Part shown: piece after piece, positions 30,202 to 42,553 of the stretch | Position numbering within the stretch: the first letter of the stretch is position 1 | Layout: the number at the start of each line of letters is the position of its first letter | Source: Symsagittifera roscoffensis | Taxonomy: Eukaryota; Xenacoelomorpha; Acoela; Convolutidae | Direction of reading: 5' to 3' | Assembly (NCBI RefSeq): GCF_963678635.1 | Contig: NC_087066.1 | Coordinates: forward strand, 62,114,054 to 62,178,053 | DNA length: 64,000 nt | Notes under the pieces: generated by a model | What the model was told of the DNA's origin: nothing | Databases searched by the model: none | The model's input: the letters and a program-made list of their open reading frames with translations, nothing else | Program-made: the position numbers and the translations under genes

Positions 30202-31099
30202 TGTAACAGTCACCTACTTCAGTCACATATGAGGCTTAAGAAAAATAGGCCCTATAACCATTGGCTCAAGAGTCAGGGACACTATCTCTTGTGTTTTTCT
30301 ACCTCAAGAACGGTCGGAGCCAATTCGGTTCGCTTGCGATATGAGACTAGAACCCGTTACAGCTTAAAGGCTTCTACCAAAATATCCCCCCCACTCTATA
30401 AAATAAGAACGTTTCCATACTTAGGTCTCAAAATACCCAAAATACATGAACGCCGTTAAAAACAGGGTCGGAACAATCCGTTAAGTTACTTTTTATTGGA
30501 CAGTGAAACTTTGATCCATTTTAGATGGATCAACCTAAAACTCGCCTTATCTCAACATAACAATCATAAAACACACTCGAGAAATTTGAATTAGAGACTC
30601 ACATGTTGATTCACTCGAGTACAAGGAGTAATTAAATTGGTAAGCAACTCAAGAATTAGGTAATATAACTAGATAAGTTTAATACTGGTCAGTTTTGGTA
30701 AAAGAAGTAAGTTCTGGCTCTAGAATTGGAGTTTTTGTATGAACCATTGGGACACTCAAGCAGTCCACCTTTCCATTGAAGGTTCACTCTAGTTTGTTCC
30801 GAATAGTTGTTCTCTCTTCTTTTTATTATCTCTCTTCCTATTTCGGGATAAGACAGCTCTACTCGTGTCCTACTTTATATCTGGAAATTGCGAATAGCAA
30901 TTTCCTGCTGTTTTTCTTGAGTATTTTCCCGCAATTGTAAACTCGGATGTTCTGATTTTTCACTTTTTGTTTTCAGTTGGTACGAGGAAACTGAGCATGA
31001 CAGGCTCCATTCGAAATTTTGAAAATTAAAACTTCACTCCAAAATTACGTATTTTCGTGTCTCTCAAGGTCAAACTTCCAGACATGACCGACTGGCACA
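30202..31099 (-). repeat. 3' LTR of element A
   Basis: 898 bp. On the plus strand it begins TGTAACAGTCACC and ends ACTGGCACA; in coding orientation it is TGTGCC...TTACA. It matches 49267-50167 almost throughout. The right edge is fixed by the polypurine tract at 31100-31111 and by divergence from the other LTR copy beyond GGCACA. Confidence 0.9.
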
Positions 31100-31111
31100 T
31101 ACTCCCCGGAC
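31100..31111 (-). promoter_or_regulatory. 3' polypurine tract (element A)
   Basis: In coding orientation it reads GTCCGGGGAGTA, directly before the LTR start TGTGCC. It is identical to the tracts of elements 1 and C. Confidence 0.75.
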
Positions 31112-31541
31112 TCAAGATCGATGTCCTCATCGCGTGCTGTCTTTGTCAGTGAATCCCCAGAAGCCCGAGTGTCACTCAAGATACAGTGCCAGTGGTCATT
31201 TACAGAAGTTTGCAGCAGACTTAAGTTTATCTACCTTCCAAAATTCACGACCATATAAAATTTTCACACTATCGCTAAACAGCAATCAACAAAATCTGCA
31301 CACACCTGCACCTTATGAACTCCCGCTTTTTAAGCTGGTGATTTAAAATTTCTTTTGTCCTGTTCAATCAGGAAATTGTCATGCAGCATTTTGATTTATA
31401 TAATAGATCTAGCATATTAATAACAATATCTTATTTGTTAAAATTTCTTTTTTATTGAACCCAGATTTCATCCGAGTTCACCCTCGAGCCCCCTCCCTCT
31501 CAAGACTCAAGACTCTAGAATTTTCCTTTTGAGCCACTGGC
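31112..31541 (-). other. 3' noncoding region of element A
   Basis: It lies between the ORF2 stop and the polypurine tract and is alignable to 52238-52654 of element C. No gene is seen. Confidence 0.5.
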
Positions 31542-33440
31542 TCACCTTGTGTCCTTCGCCCTCGAGGTACCCGATCCAGATACTTTTGACACTGTGATCT
31601 GTTCCAATACTGCTTCTTCCTCATCGGAGCTGATCACAATCTCCTCCCAAGCCTTCAGCTGTTCATAGGATCGCATCCACTCCCTTTGCTCTTGCAATCT
31701 CTTCGCTTGATTCGGTAAGCTCTTCACCTTCGACTCCCGGTTCAAACAGAAGGAATTGTGAAGACTCAGGCTTACATTCTTCGCCAGGTCCTCCTCCAGT
31801 ATTGACTCCCTCGCTCTAGTGTTGTCTCTGGATACTCTACCCACTCTTTTCCACCCCGTCGTGATCGCATTTCGATGGGTCAGCAGAGGTCTCTTGAAGG
31901 CATCTGGTCCTATCTCGGCCTGGAATTGTCGATATTCCTTTTGATGTTTCCTCATGTGATCCTTCGTCGCTACATATAATCAGGATTTTAACGTCGCGCG
32001 AAACCAAGGAAAGAATTTCAAGCGGCTCCACACGTGTCTGACTTCCATTGGTATGGCGAACACCTTGCATGCTGTCTCGAACAACTCAACTCTCCTGCTG
32101 TAATCTATCGCGTGAATCGACTCTGCTGTTGGCGTCTTCGATTCTCGATACTTTGCTATGTTTTCTTCCATCCATCGTAGAGCCAGCATTGTGCTCAACA
32201 CCAAGATGGTCACTTTTTGTTGATGCTCGGGTAATCCCAACGACCTGATTTCCTCTACATCCCAGATCAGGCAGAGATTGGCTTGGTCTGGGTACCACAC
32301 TGTCTGCGCCAGACAGTGGCATGGACAATCCCCGTGTGTGAGGTCGATGCTCCTAAGATTGCGTTCTCCCGAGGCTTCCAGGAGAGGCTCAAGTTCCATC
32401 ATCTTCTCGTGTATCACGTCGACTTCTCCCAAGTTTGGGGCACCTACCATGGGTTTCCCCATCACGTTTTGTCTCTCGAGGTCACTTGTATTTTCGCTCT
32501 CCAAGCCTAGAAGTTCTTCACCCCAGATCTCACTCAAGTCATCCCTTTGTTCTTTAGGCACTGTTCCTCGGACCTTCCTCAACAGCTTTGAATGATGTGA
32601 CATCCGAGCTAGTCTTACACACTTGGGCACTGAGAAGGCTTTGTCTACCAATATCCTCTGGCTGGACACTTCTACCATCGCCATGTGTAATGGATAGTGG
32701 CTGCCACATAGGTTGGCCATCACTGACCCCACTAGGGACTTCGCATTTAGAGGCAGTCCATAGGCTTCGCTCATGGGAAATCCCATCTCCGCTTCGAGTC
32801 CAACCTTCCAACTCTTGATGTGTTTCTGGGTCACTTGCAACACTCCGGGCCATGACTCCACGCTCAACGCGGTCACCAAGTGGTGTTCTGACTCTAGCCT
32901 CTCCAGTGACTGGAGACTACGCATTCTTGAGAAGAATCCCAGAGCTGTTGCTAGGTTCACAGTGGTACTCGCGTAACACTCAGCCACTATCTGTATCTCA
33001 CTTTTCTCCCTTTCGGTGATATCTTCAAACCAGGTGACTAGGTCTTCTTTCTGAAAAGACTGTATCCTGGCGCACAATCGTCCATCACAGGTGTGCTCGC
33101 CATTCCCACACGTCGAGTCAAGACAACTGCCCGGCTCCATCTTCTTTACCGACCCTGTTCCACTCGTCATCTCACTTGACTCCTTCATATGGGGCAGGAT
33201 CAGTCTATGTACTATACACAAGGTCGCTAAATCTTCATCCTCTGTCGGCGCCAATCTCACTCGCTCAGTGACTTCCTCGATCAGGCTCGCATGGGGATGT
33301 GGACACCAGGAGGGCCTGAGCAATTTCCACACCACTCCCAGATTCGTGGTCAACATGCCGTTCCCGTTACCCATTTTTAGTTCTACTCTTTTACTTGAGC
33401 GAGGCACACTTATTACTTCCGGTGTTCTATCGAGAATCAA
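31542..33440 (-). pseudogene. ORF2 C-terminal part (element A)
   Basis: One frame, interrupted by TGA at 31980-31982 where element C encodes Trp (TSWLYM), corresponds to about the last 630 residues of ORF2. Conserved landmarks are a Cys-rich cluster CLDSTCGNGEHTCDGRLC near 33110, the phrase SVPKCVRLARMS, the Cys/His block HGDCPCHCLAQTVWYP near 32310, and WSRLKFFPWFRATL. No known family is recognised. A one-base frameshift near 33550 separates it from the preceding 957-codon frame. The TGG-to-TGA change is a simple G-to-A substitution. Confidence 0.7.
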
Positions 33441-33555
33441 ACCTAGACTAGGTCTCTCTCTCTTTCCACAGGGTCTATCTCCATTAGCCTCTCTGTCCAG
33501 AACTTCAGCAGCTCCGCCACCTCATTATTTCTGTGGGCACCTCCAGCTTCTAAGT

Positions 33556-36429
33556 CTAAGAAAGGGTTGTATGCCATCCCATCACTCCAGACACATACTG
33601 ATACTCTCCCTTCTTGTTGGGTTTCAAGTACTCTCCTGGCGAAGCCAAGTTACGGTGAACGTCGTGTTTCTCCTCAAACTTCTTGTTGTAGAAACTCCAT
33701 ATCTCATCTAACTTCCTGTGGCTCTCTAGAGATTGCCTAGAACCATCCTCCTTTTCTATCCCAGTACTCTGATACACATTCAAGATGACTGTGGAGACTC
33801 TCCTTTCCAGCGTCTTGCTTCCAATGGCTCTCTGGTGACATGCTAGGATGGTACTGTCAGTCATCATCGACATTGTCCATCTCAAGAAACAGGTAGCATC
33901 TTTCCTCCTTGCCAGACTCAAGCCTGAGTTGTCCCTAGCAACGTGCTGCATCAGCATTAGATATACCTCTAGATTCTTGCCTCCCAACTCCAACTTGTCG
34001 TACGAAGTCAGTGTCTCTAACTCTATCCCCAACAGGCTCCACGCAAACATCAGTTGTCCTACGGTCCTAATAAAGGGATTCGCCATCAACGGCGATGCCG
34101 ATGAGGATGTTCTCATCACTTCTTCAAAATGATCCTTCAACAATTTCTGCCAAGTTCTCTTCAGTTGGCTTCCCAATTCCAATTTATTGATACCAGCCTT
34201 CTGCTGGGTAGCCCAGTTGCGTCGTTTGCGTGACACTCCACTGTCGAGCTTCTTCAGGCAGTCTTCCAATTCCTGCAATGTTTCCAGGGCCATCCACCAC
34301 GGTCGGGCGGTGTTCCTCGTTTTATTTTTCTCAAGAGGATCGCTAGTCACTTGCTTCCCGGTAGCCTGGTGTTCATTTGAGACCCATTCTTTGCCGACGT
34401 CCACTTCACAGGTCTGCCCGCTCGTCGAACCTCGCTTCATTTTTATCCTCTGAGGCTTGAAGTCTTCTTCCGTTGTTGAGCTGGTAGGGATCTCCATCTC
34501 CTTTTCTACGTCGAGCAGTTTCCTCGGCTCGTAGCTACTCTTGTAGGCTGCTGTCTTCCATCGTGCCAGAACCATGGGGGCCATCTCTCTCAAGTTTTTC
34601 TCCGAGACCGCATCCGCTGAAGGCCTGCCCAATCCCTCCACGTCCCTCTTCCTCTTGCGAGACCTCACGTCTTTACTCGGGGGCGTTGTCGTTATCATCA
34701 CTGATTCGACTTCCTTGTCCCCGTCCAACCTTTCCAACTCTTGCCTCCCCCCTGCTCGAGCCTTAAGGATATTAGTACTTTTAATTATATTACTAGTTCC
34801 GATCTTATCCCCCCTTACATGTTCAATTAATTTATCGTCAGTATTTTGTTTCGGAGTAGAGCTATCTTTACATTTGTCTTCTCTGGTCTTTCGTGGTGCC
34901 TTCCTCAACTCGACCATCTTGCTCAGCAGCTCTCCTCTAGCTTTCTCCTCCAGACCTGTCCCCATCAGGATAGGTTCTCCGAACTTCACCACCGTGTCCC
35001 ACAGCTCCTCCTTAAAATCGTCCAATGTGGTGTCGTCGTCCACTTCTCGATTAAAATCGCTCAAGAATCTTCGCCAAGCATACGCATCCAGAGTGCCTAG
35101 GAAGGCATCCCTGTTTCCTTCGAAGGTGTTCTTCTCCCTTTTCTCCGCACTCAGGAAGATCATTCCCATGTTGGGATTCTCGCTCGTCAGTGGCAACTCT
35201 AGGTTCTTGCGGGGAGATGAGGTCAAAGGTGGCGTGGGGGTGACTGCCCAATTTTCTCCACTCAGATCTTTCAATAGTTCTTGCGTGGTGAACTCTTCCT
35301 CTGATCGCTTCTGCTCCGGTGTATTTCCCACCTCCATATCCTCTCCTGCCTCACTGAGAGTCTCATCCATGCTCTCCTCCCCCGATTCTGCTTCTCTTCT
35401 CTCAAGAATCCTTCTGAATCGATCTTCTACGGGACCACTCATTTTATCCCCAGGGGTGTCCACTGATAGGGGTGATGGTTTAGCTGGACCCGTTTCCTTA
35501 TACTCTGTCAGAGCCACATGCAATGGGCCTGCTGCATCCAGCTCCTTTCCCTCCTGTCTCCTTTCCACCTGCTCTAGTCCGTAAGGTGCCCGGTATTTCC
35601 TTGTGGCAAACAGCATATCGTCTGCTTTCAGTGCGATATGCCCTTCATTCACTATCATCCTGCCATCGTCCCACACCGGCAACTTGTTCTCTAGACCTGC
35701 CCGCTCAAGTGTTCTCAAGGCATCTCGTACCTCGAACTTCGGGGCCATCGACCCTCTCGTATCGCTGGTATGAAAATAGATCGCTGCAGAGTAGCCGATG
35801 AAGAGAGAATCCCAGCCGTCGATGAACTCCTTCTGCTGTTCTTCGGTTGCTGCTCTCGCGAAAAGGGACGGGACCACCAGGGGGCTGTTCATCCCCAGGG
35901 TCATTCTCCTCACTGTTGGAAATTCTGGAATGCTTGCCGGCAGGACTTCCTTCTCCAAGATCGCCTCTAGCTCCCTTTTCACCAGCTCGAAGCTTTTCTT
36001 CCACGCGGGAATTCTCAAGATCTCTTGTCCATTTGCTGTCAGGGGATTTAGGTTCCAGAACTTGGGATAGGTTTCGATGGGACCTTCGCGCTTGCCTCCC
36101 ATCCTGCACTGCAGTTGTCCTGGAAAACTGTACACCACCAATTCCGGATCCTTCACCTTTCCGAAGAGCACCGTGTTGCTCATCTGTGCCCTTAGCACCT
36201 CCTGCTGACACCAATTAAGTGTCGTCCCATCTAGTACGCTTATGAGGCTCACGTGGGTCACTGAGTGTCGATAAGTTTTCACCAGAGGATCTGGAAACGC
36301 GAACGTGACGGCCGGTCCATAGATACAGGTTACGACTTCCCCTAGCCCCCGGATCATCCCCATGGGGTCCGATCTCATGGCCAGGCATAGGTCCGTCAAT
36401 AGAGGCATGCCCCATTCACTTTCCTCCAC
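33556..36429 (-). pseudogene. ORF2 central part (element A)
   Basis: The 957 codons align over their length with residues of about 1330-2300 in the ORF2 of element C. They include MPLLTDLCLAMRSDPMG, LTLGMNSP-like RMTLGMNSPLVVPS, an acidic Ser/Glu linker, a basic RSRKRKRDVEG patch that could be a nuclear localisation signal, and a helical region ending GEYQYVSGVMG. The last residues are out of frame after a one-base indel. The starting Met is internal to the protein; a frameshift near 36425 joins it to the 249-codon frame upstream. Function unknown. Confidence 0.65.
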
Positions 36430-37700
36430 TCCTCTCTTGTCTTCGGGCTCTTTTCTTCACCAGTCAGGTGCCGGTTCTGCATCAGTAGGTACTGTATCAG
36501 CAGCGTCTTTAGCCCGGCAGCACACTTATACGAGTAGGTGTCAATACTCGAGTGTGTTTTTCCCATTGATAGAGGCTCTCCGTATTTCATCAGTCGGTGA
36601 AATGACACCAGTTCCCCGTGGGTTAGAAGCACCAATGTCAAGTATCCGTCTATCCGGAGGGTGTCCACGCCCCGACTGAACATGTATGCTGGGCCCATAT
36701 TAAACAGGTACCTTGGGTAAACCAGGTACAGTGCCAGCAACAGACTGATGGGCATATTCAATACTTCCTGTTTGAAGGCTTTAAAGATGGTCTCTTTCGC
36801 ACTATACACTTCGGCCAAGAACTCCTTTCCCCAACAAGGACTCAAGAACTCAAGATTCTCATGATCCCTCCTCGTCCTCAGCTCACCCCTTGCGTGCTCC
36901 CTCCAGAATCCTCCAATCGTGACTTCGTTGGCTGCTGTGACGAACCTGCCAACCGTCATTTCCCTTTTCTCGGCCACTCCCAGCTGCTCCTCAAGAAAAT
37001 CCCAGATCTGCTTCACCAGAAGCGGAGCATCTTCTCTTGTTTTCTCCGTGGCGTTCTCCAGCCTTGGTGTCAGGAAGGGCCACCTGCCTTCCACTTGTGT
37101 CAGTCGATACACCATCGACTCCAGCTGCTTCTCCGATGCGGCCACGTTCTTCCTCTCGTTGCTCGGCCCTCTAGATTAACTGGTGGAGCTTGTGATGGTC
37201 ACCTCCATGTTTCGAAACCACAGACTGGCCGTCAGGTGAGTCACCACTGGATGATCGTCCCCTATAATCGGACTGAGCTTGAGTTGCCTAGCGAAGTTAG
37301 ATATCCCCAGCAAGAAGACCTCGTCCAATACGATGAGGATGTCGGCCAACTCGTGAAAGCCCCTCAACGCGTGGGACACATCCGCCCACGCCGCCGCGAG
37401 TTCTGACCTACGAAGTCTCAAGTTCGTAGGTTCCAGTTCCCGATTGGGAGCTGCCATCAGAATACGCCATCCATTCCCTTCTGCTATCAAGATCAAGATC
37501 GCATACACAAATTGCAGAGCGGGAGGCATGCTCGCGTACCCGGGGGACGTCGTGAACGCCACTTTTGTCTTGGAGCAAAATCGTGAGGGAACGGTCTCTT
37601 GTACTTCATTCATGGCTGCAAATAATGTCTGGATGGCCTTCCCAGATCTTCTTCGGCGTAGGTTCATCACCCTTGAGCTGCTCAAGAAACCCCGTCGCAT
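36396..37700 (-). pseudogene. ORF2: end of second SGNH-like domain and helical segment (element A)
   Basis: A single frame with TAA at 37176-37178, where element C has Lys, encodes two things. The first is the downstream half of the second SGNH-like domain: MAAPNRELEPTNLRLR, a LILIVLDE-type strand, and IGDDHPVVTHL with the candidate Asp/His. The second is the helical segment beginning ASEKQLESM. The residue after PNR is Glu here, whereas element C has an amber codon at that point, so the amber is not a conserved feature of the family. Frameshifts flank the region near 37705 and 36425. Confidence 0.65.
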
Positions 37701-37735
37701 GCAAGTGCTCGTTCATCCCTGCAAACAGCAGTAGC

Positions 37736-39154
37736 TCAGGCTCGCAAGGCATCTCTGATTTTACTGCCACCACCAGGGTTAACATCTGATTTAGCTCCGC
37801 TCCAAATCAATTTGGGAGACGTCCCCTCAAAGTCCGATCCCGCCACGATGACCACCCTCGCTGCGGCTGGGTCTGCCCTGTCATAAACAGCTAAGGTTTT
37901 GGCCAGCTGCGTATTCCCGCAGGGTTTCCCGTATCTGGGGTCGTTGGCTAGTTTCGTACCTTCATACGCGGCGTCTGGTAATTCCGTCTCTCTCGGGTCC
38001 ATCAGCTTGTCCACCACCCTCAACTGTGCTGGAGTGGCCACCCTAGTCCTGGCAAGGCTGGTTCGGTGTTTGGGAGGCTCCACCACGAATCCCGGACTCC
38101 CTAATGACTTGAGAGGTCTATAGTTAATATGTCCCATCACCGATTTTGTGGGAATCCCAGTCAGATCCGCCGTCTCCATCATTTTGGCTCTCGAGAAGTG
38201 TGTCTCGTGAGCCTTCAGCCAGTCCACGCACTGGAGTCTACCCAAGTCTTCGTGCGACACCTGCTCAAGACCCAAAGCTTTCGCTAACTCTAGCCTGCAT
38301 TCCAGGTCTTCCAAGTCCAGCTCCTTGACCTTCTCCACATATTTCGACCTGCTGGTCTCCGCTGATCTCTCCGGCTTCTTCTTCTCCGCCACCGCCACCG
38401 AGGATATTATCGATCCCTGGGGAGTTGATGACGTTGCCTCATCAGCCTCCATGGGCGCGACTCCCGGCAACTTGATTCGGCTGTTCCTCGAACTGTCTCT
38501 AGAATCGGCCATCGCACCCAAGCGACTGGACAAAGCCCTCGAGTTGAAGAAGGGTGGATTTGGGGGTGGTCCGAATGTGACCTGTGCCGTCTCTAGCAAC
38601 TCTGCCTCCAATGCGCTTATGTGCATTTGGAAGACGTCATTCAACCACTCCACCCCTCTGGGCCTATCAAAGTGAATCCCATCCGAGGATGCATCGTCAG
38701 GGAAAGCGGATAGCTCCATTTTCTCGGCCACGTCCAACAACCCAACGGGGAGGACACTTCTTCGGTTTATCTGCCTGATTATTTCGTTCAGGTTTCGCAC
38801 TTTTGTGTTCATCTCCATTGCATGCTGGTCCGCTTTCATGTTGTAAGGGATGGTGCACACCGTAAGAATAGCCGGATCCATTTGAATCCGCAATTCCTCA
38901 AGAATGCAGCTCATCTTGTCGTGCAGCCTCGCCACCTTCCTTGCTTCCCCCCTGGACACGTCATTCGTCCCGATCATCAGAGTCACCGTGTATACTCTTG
39001 CCATACCTAGCATCTCAAGTGTCGCTAGCATCTGCGGCGTCGCGGCTCTAGCGAAGCTCAAGATCCCCGTTTCAATCATGAAGTCTCGTAGTCTCGTTAG
39101 TGCCAACATCACGTGTTCAGGATCGATCGTGTTCCTGTCATTGACCCTCGTCAC
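37736..39154 (-). pseudogene. Macro-like/SGNH deletion fusion (element A)
   Basis: The 472-codon frame starts in the macro-like domain (MTRVNDRNTIDPEHVMLAL then TRLRDFMIE) and passes without a break at about 39075 into the SGNH domain (TGILSFARAATPQML). It retains block III (MIGTNDVSRG) and block V (DGIHFDRPRG) but lacks block I with the Ser nucleophile. Against element C this is a deletion of about 60244-62185, or 1.94 kb, that removed the macro C-terminus, the intergenic gap, the coiled coil and the SGNH N-terminus. After the SGNH domain it holds the start of the second SGNH-like domain (VVIVAGSDFEG). The fusion frame is open, but it is an accident, not the family arrangement. Confidence 0.75.
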
Positions 39155-40256
39155 TAGGAAGCATTAGGTATTTGCCCGGGACTTGTGCTACTGATGGTGG
39201 AAGCGCGGCCATTCCTCCCAGTCCCGGTCTCTGTCTAAACAGAAACTCCACGTTCTGGTACTCCCTCTTGAAGTCAGCTTCCAGTCTTGATTTGTCCGCC
39301 GTGATACAGATTGCGCTAGTCCTGTCTGACAGAATGAAGTCACTATCCGTTATCAGGATATTTTCTGAGTATTCGTTTGGTATTTCAAACTTCGTTTTGA
39401 AATTCCGTCCTTTGGTAGGCTCGGCCTCCTCCCCTTCCAGTTCCAGTCCGCATTTTTCTCTCACTTCTCTGAGTTTCTTTATCATCAAATTTTCGGTGTG
39501 GGTAAGTCCTACCCCCACTCCCCGGACAAAAATATTTATTGACGTCCCCGTCGATGATGCTGGGTCTGAATTCTCTGGCGGAATGTCGAGCGGGCTGTCT
39601 GTTGCCGTCCAGCCGAAAAGAGGATCCTCCGTTTTCATGTACTTCCCCGCTGATATGTCAACTTGCTGTATGCTCTGTCCTTCTTCGCTTCCGTTCTTGA
39701 CATCGCTCATCCATTCTAATATCCTCAGGTTCGTATTTTCCCTCCTCTCTATCTCGCTCTGTTCTAAATCCGTCTCCCGCTCCGGCGTCGAGTAGTCTTC
39801 CTGTGGGTAGTGTTCATTATCATCGCTGATCTGCCATTCACCATCTGCCGCCAGCTCGCCCACACTTATTAGTTCTTTGCTTAGGTCATCGGGCTGTATC
39901 TTGTCGATCAGGAAATCGTCCCCGTACCTGTTGTACCTCATGCCTGTGCGTTTGCGATTGCCACTCCTTCTCCCCGCTGGTATTGACAAGTCTGGTTCAG
40001 TCCACCTCAGCACCTCACCTTGCTCCGGATCGTTCCAATCTTCTTCCAGGAAAGATTCCACTTCAGAGTCCGCATCTATTTTTTCATTGTCATCCAAACT
40101 CAAATTCTCATTGCCATCATTCTTATCTCTGGTGCCTTTTTCGTTCACTTCACATGCTGGTTCAACCAGTAGGTACTCTAGTCCCTCCATGTCCTTTGGT
40201 ATACACCAGTCCTCTGGGGATGGGACATGAGGCTTCAGGTTCTCATAATGTGCTGC
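39138..40256 (-). pseudogene. Pol C-terminal extension and start of macro-like domain (element A)
   Basis: This segment follows the integrase frame after a TGA at 40257-40259 in place of an Arg codon (CGA in element C, a C-to-T change at CpG). It has the phrase HVPSPEDWCIP, an acidic linker of about 200 residues, the conserved INIFVRGVGVGLTHTENL block over the central polypurine-like site, then NILITDSDFILSDRTSAICI and the first strands of the macro-like domain up to VPGKYL. About four residues are lost in the first helix compared with C. The frame is then lost near 39165. Confidence 0.7.
39508..39527 (-). promoter_or_regulatory. Candidate central polypurine tract (element A)
   Basis: In coding orientation it is GTCCGGGGAGTGGGGGTAGG, identical over all 20 bases to the sites at 7331 (element 1) and 62632 (element C). 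It shares 11 bases with the 3' tract of the same element. Confidence 0.55.
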
Positions 40257-42065
40257 TCACCCAGTACTCAAGCGGTAGAACCGTCCTTGTTGATGTACTT
40301 CATTTATCATGAATGGTCCTCTCCATTTCGTGAGTAGTTTCATCGTCCTTTTGGGCAGTATCACATTCTGGAAAACCCACACATACTGGCCCAATTCATT
40401 TGGCTTCGCCTGTAATATTTTTTCATCATATTTCTTGCGCTGTCTCATTTGTGCCTGCGCAGTGTTCCTCCTGCACAGCTCGTTCATTTCCTGCTGTCTC
40501 CTGATCGTCTCTTTCACGTAAGCTTGAGGCAACGTCCTCTTCCCTTCATACTCTGGGTAAAAGAACGTCAGAGGCATCGCTCTCTCTTTGCCTGTCAACA
40601 TCATGAATGGACTGATTCCCCTCGTCGAGTGTTGAGTACTGTTGTATGCCCCCACGACTTGAGGCAGATACTTATCCCAGTCCGTCATGTATCTAGAGCA
40701 GTATACCCTCAGCATGTTCACCAACGTTCTATTCTGTCTTTCTACCAGCCCGTTGGTCTGAGGATGGTAAGTCGTCGAGTGTGCTTGAGCTATATGTGAC
40801 CTCTTCATTAATTCCTTAGTCAAGTCCCCCACAAAGGCTTTGCCATTGTCTGACTGAAAAGTCATTGGACAACCATACCTTGATATCCAGTGGGTTATCA
40901 AGTGGTCACAAGTCTCCTCTGCTAAAGCTGTTTGACACGGCACCGCCTCTGCTAGCTTTGTGAAGTGATCAATTATAACCAGTATCTGGTTATACCCTGA
41001 CTCCGTCATACAGATCTTCTGATGGTCTATCTGCACCACTTCATTAAATTCCGAGCTTTCCACCGACTTGAGTGGGAATTTCATCATCCTTGGGTCTTTC
41101 ACTTGCAAACATGCCAGGCATGCATTCACCCACCTCTCACAGGCTTTCCTCAACCCTGGCCAATCGAACCTGTGAAGTATTCTTTGTTGCACTTTGTCTA
41201 TCCCCTGGTGCCCCATTTGATCATGTGATCTGAACAGCACCTCTGTCTGATATAATTGTGGTAGTATGATGAGGTTGTGCTTGTGTAGTATCTTGTCTTC
41301 TTCTTTTCTCTTGCATGCTACAACCCCATCAGCCGTGTGATAGAGTAACTCTTTCCTCTCTTTGTAGAACTGGCTCAGGATCTTGTAGCTGTCTTCTTCA
41401 AGTTCCCCTTTCTCCTTGGACCCCGTTCGGATCCATTTGGAGAGATTGCTTGTCATCTTGTCATTCTTCTGGGCTCTTATCAGGTCCGACAGCCTATATC
41501 TCGCTTTGACATGTTCCCTCAGCGCCATGATCTTCCCATTCATCTCCCCAGGGTTGTGGACGTCGTCATTCAGCTTCACGCATACTATCCTCCTTACCAC
41601 CTTCATGTCGTCTTCCGGCACCAGATTTGTTCTCACATTTGAATTGCATGATAGCTCCCTGAATGGCTTCCTCGAAACTGCAATCCTTTCAAGTTCTTCA
41701 CCACCTCGTATCTCCTGCACGTCCAAGTTGAAGGTTCCTGAGGACGGATCTGTTTGTAGTTCCCTGTCATGGTGTCTAATCTTTTCTTCTGCCAATATCA
41801 TGCAGAGACTATCTTGATTGTCACTGCTCACTTCCGAGTCCTCATCCCTCATTTCACACTCCCCGGACAAATTTTCTCCTTCAGTGTTTTCTTCTTCTGT
41901 GTTTTCTTCTTCTGTGGACGTGGACCGCTCCCCGGACTCTTGACCTGGTCCCAGGTATTCAGCTTCTTCCTTGAATTCTTCCTCTCTTTCTCCTGACTCT
42001 AGTCTGTTCAAGTAATTCAGCTGGGATCTTTTTAACCAGTGACTGCACCACTTCCTTCCCATCAA
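40257..42065 (-). pseudogene. Integrase and preceding linker (element A)
   Basis: The 602 codons contain an acidic Glu-rich linker, the region REHVKARYRLSDL, the integrase zinc domain (HDQMGHQG ... CLACLQ, HX4HX29CX2C), and the DDE core with VQIDHQK, SDNGKAF and NGLVERQNRT, with 35 residues between the second Asp and the Glu. The GPY/F-type module KWRGPFMINEVHQ follows. All catalytic residues are retained, but TGA at 40257 removes the Pol C-terminus and the frame does not connect to RNase H. In the family this protein inserts the cDNA into host DNA. Confidence 0.8.
41858..41937 (-). promoter_or_regulatory. Two extra copies of the polypurine core in Pol linker
   Basis: In coding orientation GTCCGGGGAGT lies at 41858-41868 and GTCCGGGGAGC at 41927-41937, 69 bp apart and in the same orientation as the 3' tract. 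They fall in the acidic linker between RNase H and integrase, a poorly constrained protein region. That region is deleted in element 1 and beyond the window in element C. Confidence 0.4.
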
Positions 42066-42553
42066 GGTTAGTCACCTTCGAGGTATTTCTATCACTGGCT
42101 GTCCCGCTCTTCCGCAGTATTGTGACCTCAGGTTCCTCTCTACAGTTTTCTTGAATCACGGGCTTATCATCTGCTAGTCTCTCGAGTAACCCCTGTAAGT
42201 CTTCGTCTATTTGTGGTTCCCCCGTCTCTACCTGGTTGAGATCGTAGCCTTTTGCTTTGAGCGTCTCCCTCACGATCTTTGACTTGAGCATTATTCCTAT
42301 CGGCATCCCTCGGTTCTTTCTCAAGATTGTTTTTTTTTGTAGTTTCCTTTGGTAACTCGGGGTGATCTTCTATTGTTTTGCCTGATTTGTCCAACCATCT
42401 CGTGAGAGGAAGACTGTCATACGTTTCCTTGTCCATGAAGGAGAAGCCATCTTTGATCTCAGGTATATCTGCCTCCCTCTGTTCTTCTCTCTCGTAGAAC
42501 TCCGTCTTCTTGCTCAAGCTGTCAGCATTTTGATGTTTGTCTCGTGTTCTGTG
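42066..42553 (-). pseudogene. RNase H-integrase linker (element A)
   Basis: It continues RNase H after TAG 42554-42556: HRTRDKHQNADSLSKKT, typical of the end of Ty3-type RNase H, then a charged linker (EIKDGFSFMDKETYDSLP). Frame changes near 42310 and 42030 pass it through a second frame (GYDLNQVETGEPQIDED) to the integrase frame. No domain is recognised in the linker. Confidence 0.6.

Noticed and set aside
34574-35584. 336-codon plus-strand frame opposite ORF2 of element A
   Set aside because: It is antisense to a conserved coding region, Ser/Leu rich, and without start context or homologous frame constraint. A shadow of codon bias.
36700-36790. Possible transmembrane segment making ORF2 an envelope protein
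   Set aside because: The hydrophobic stretch is short and contains Tyr, Pro and Arg. No signal peptide, furin site or C-terminal anchor was seen.
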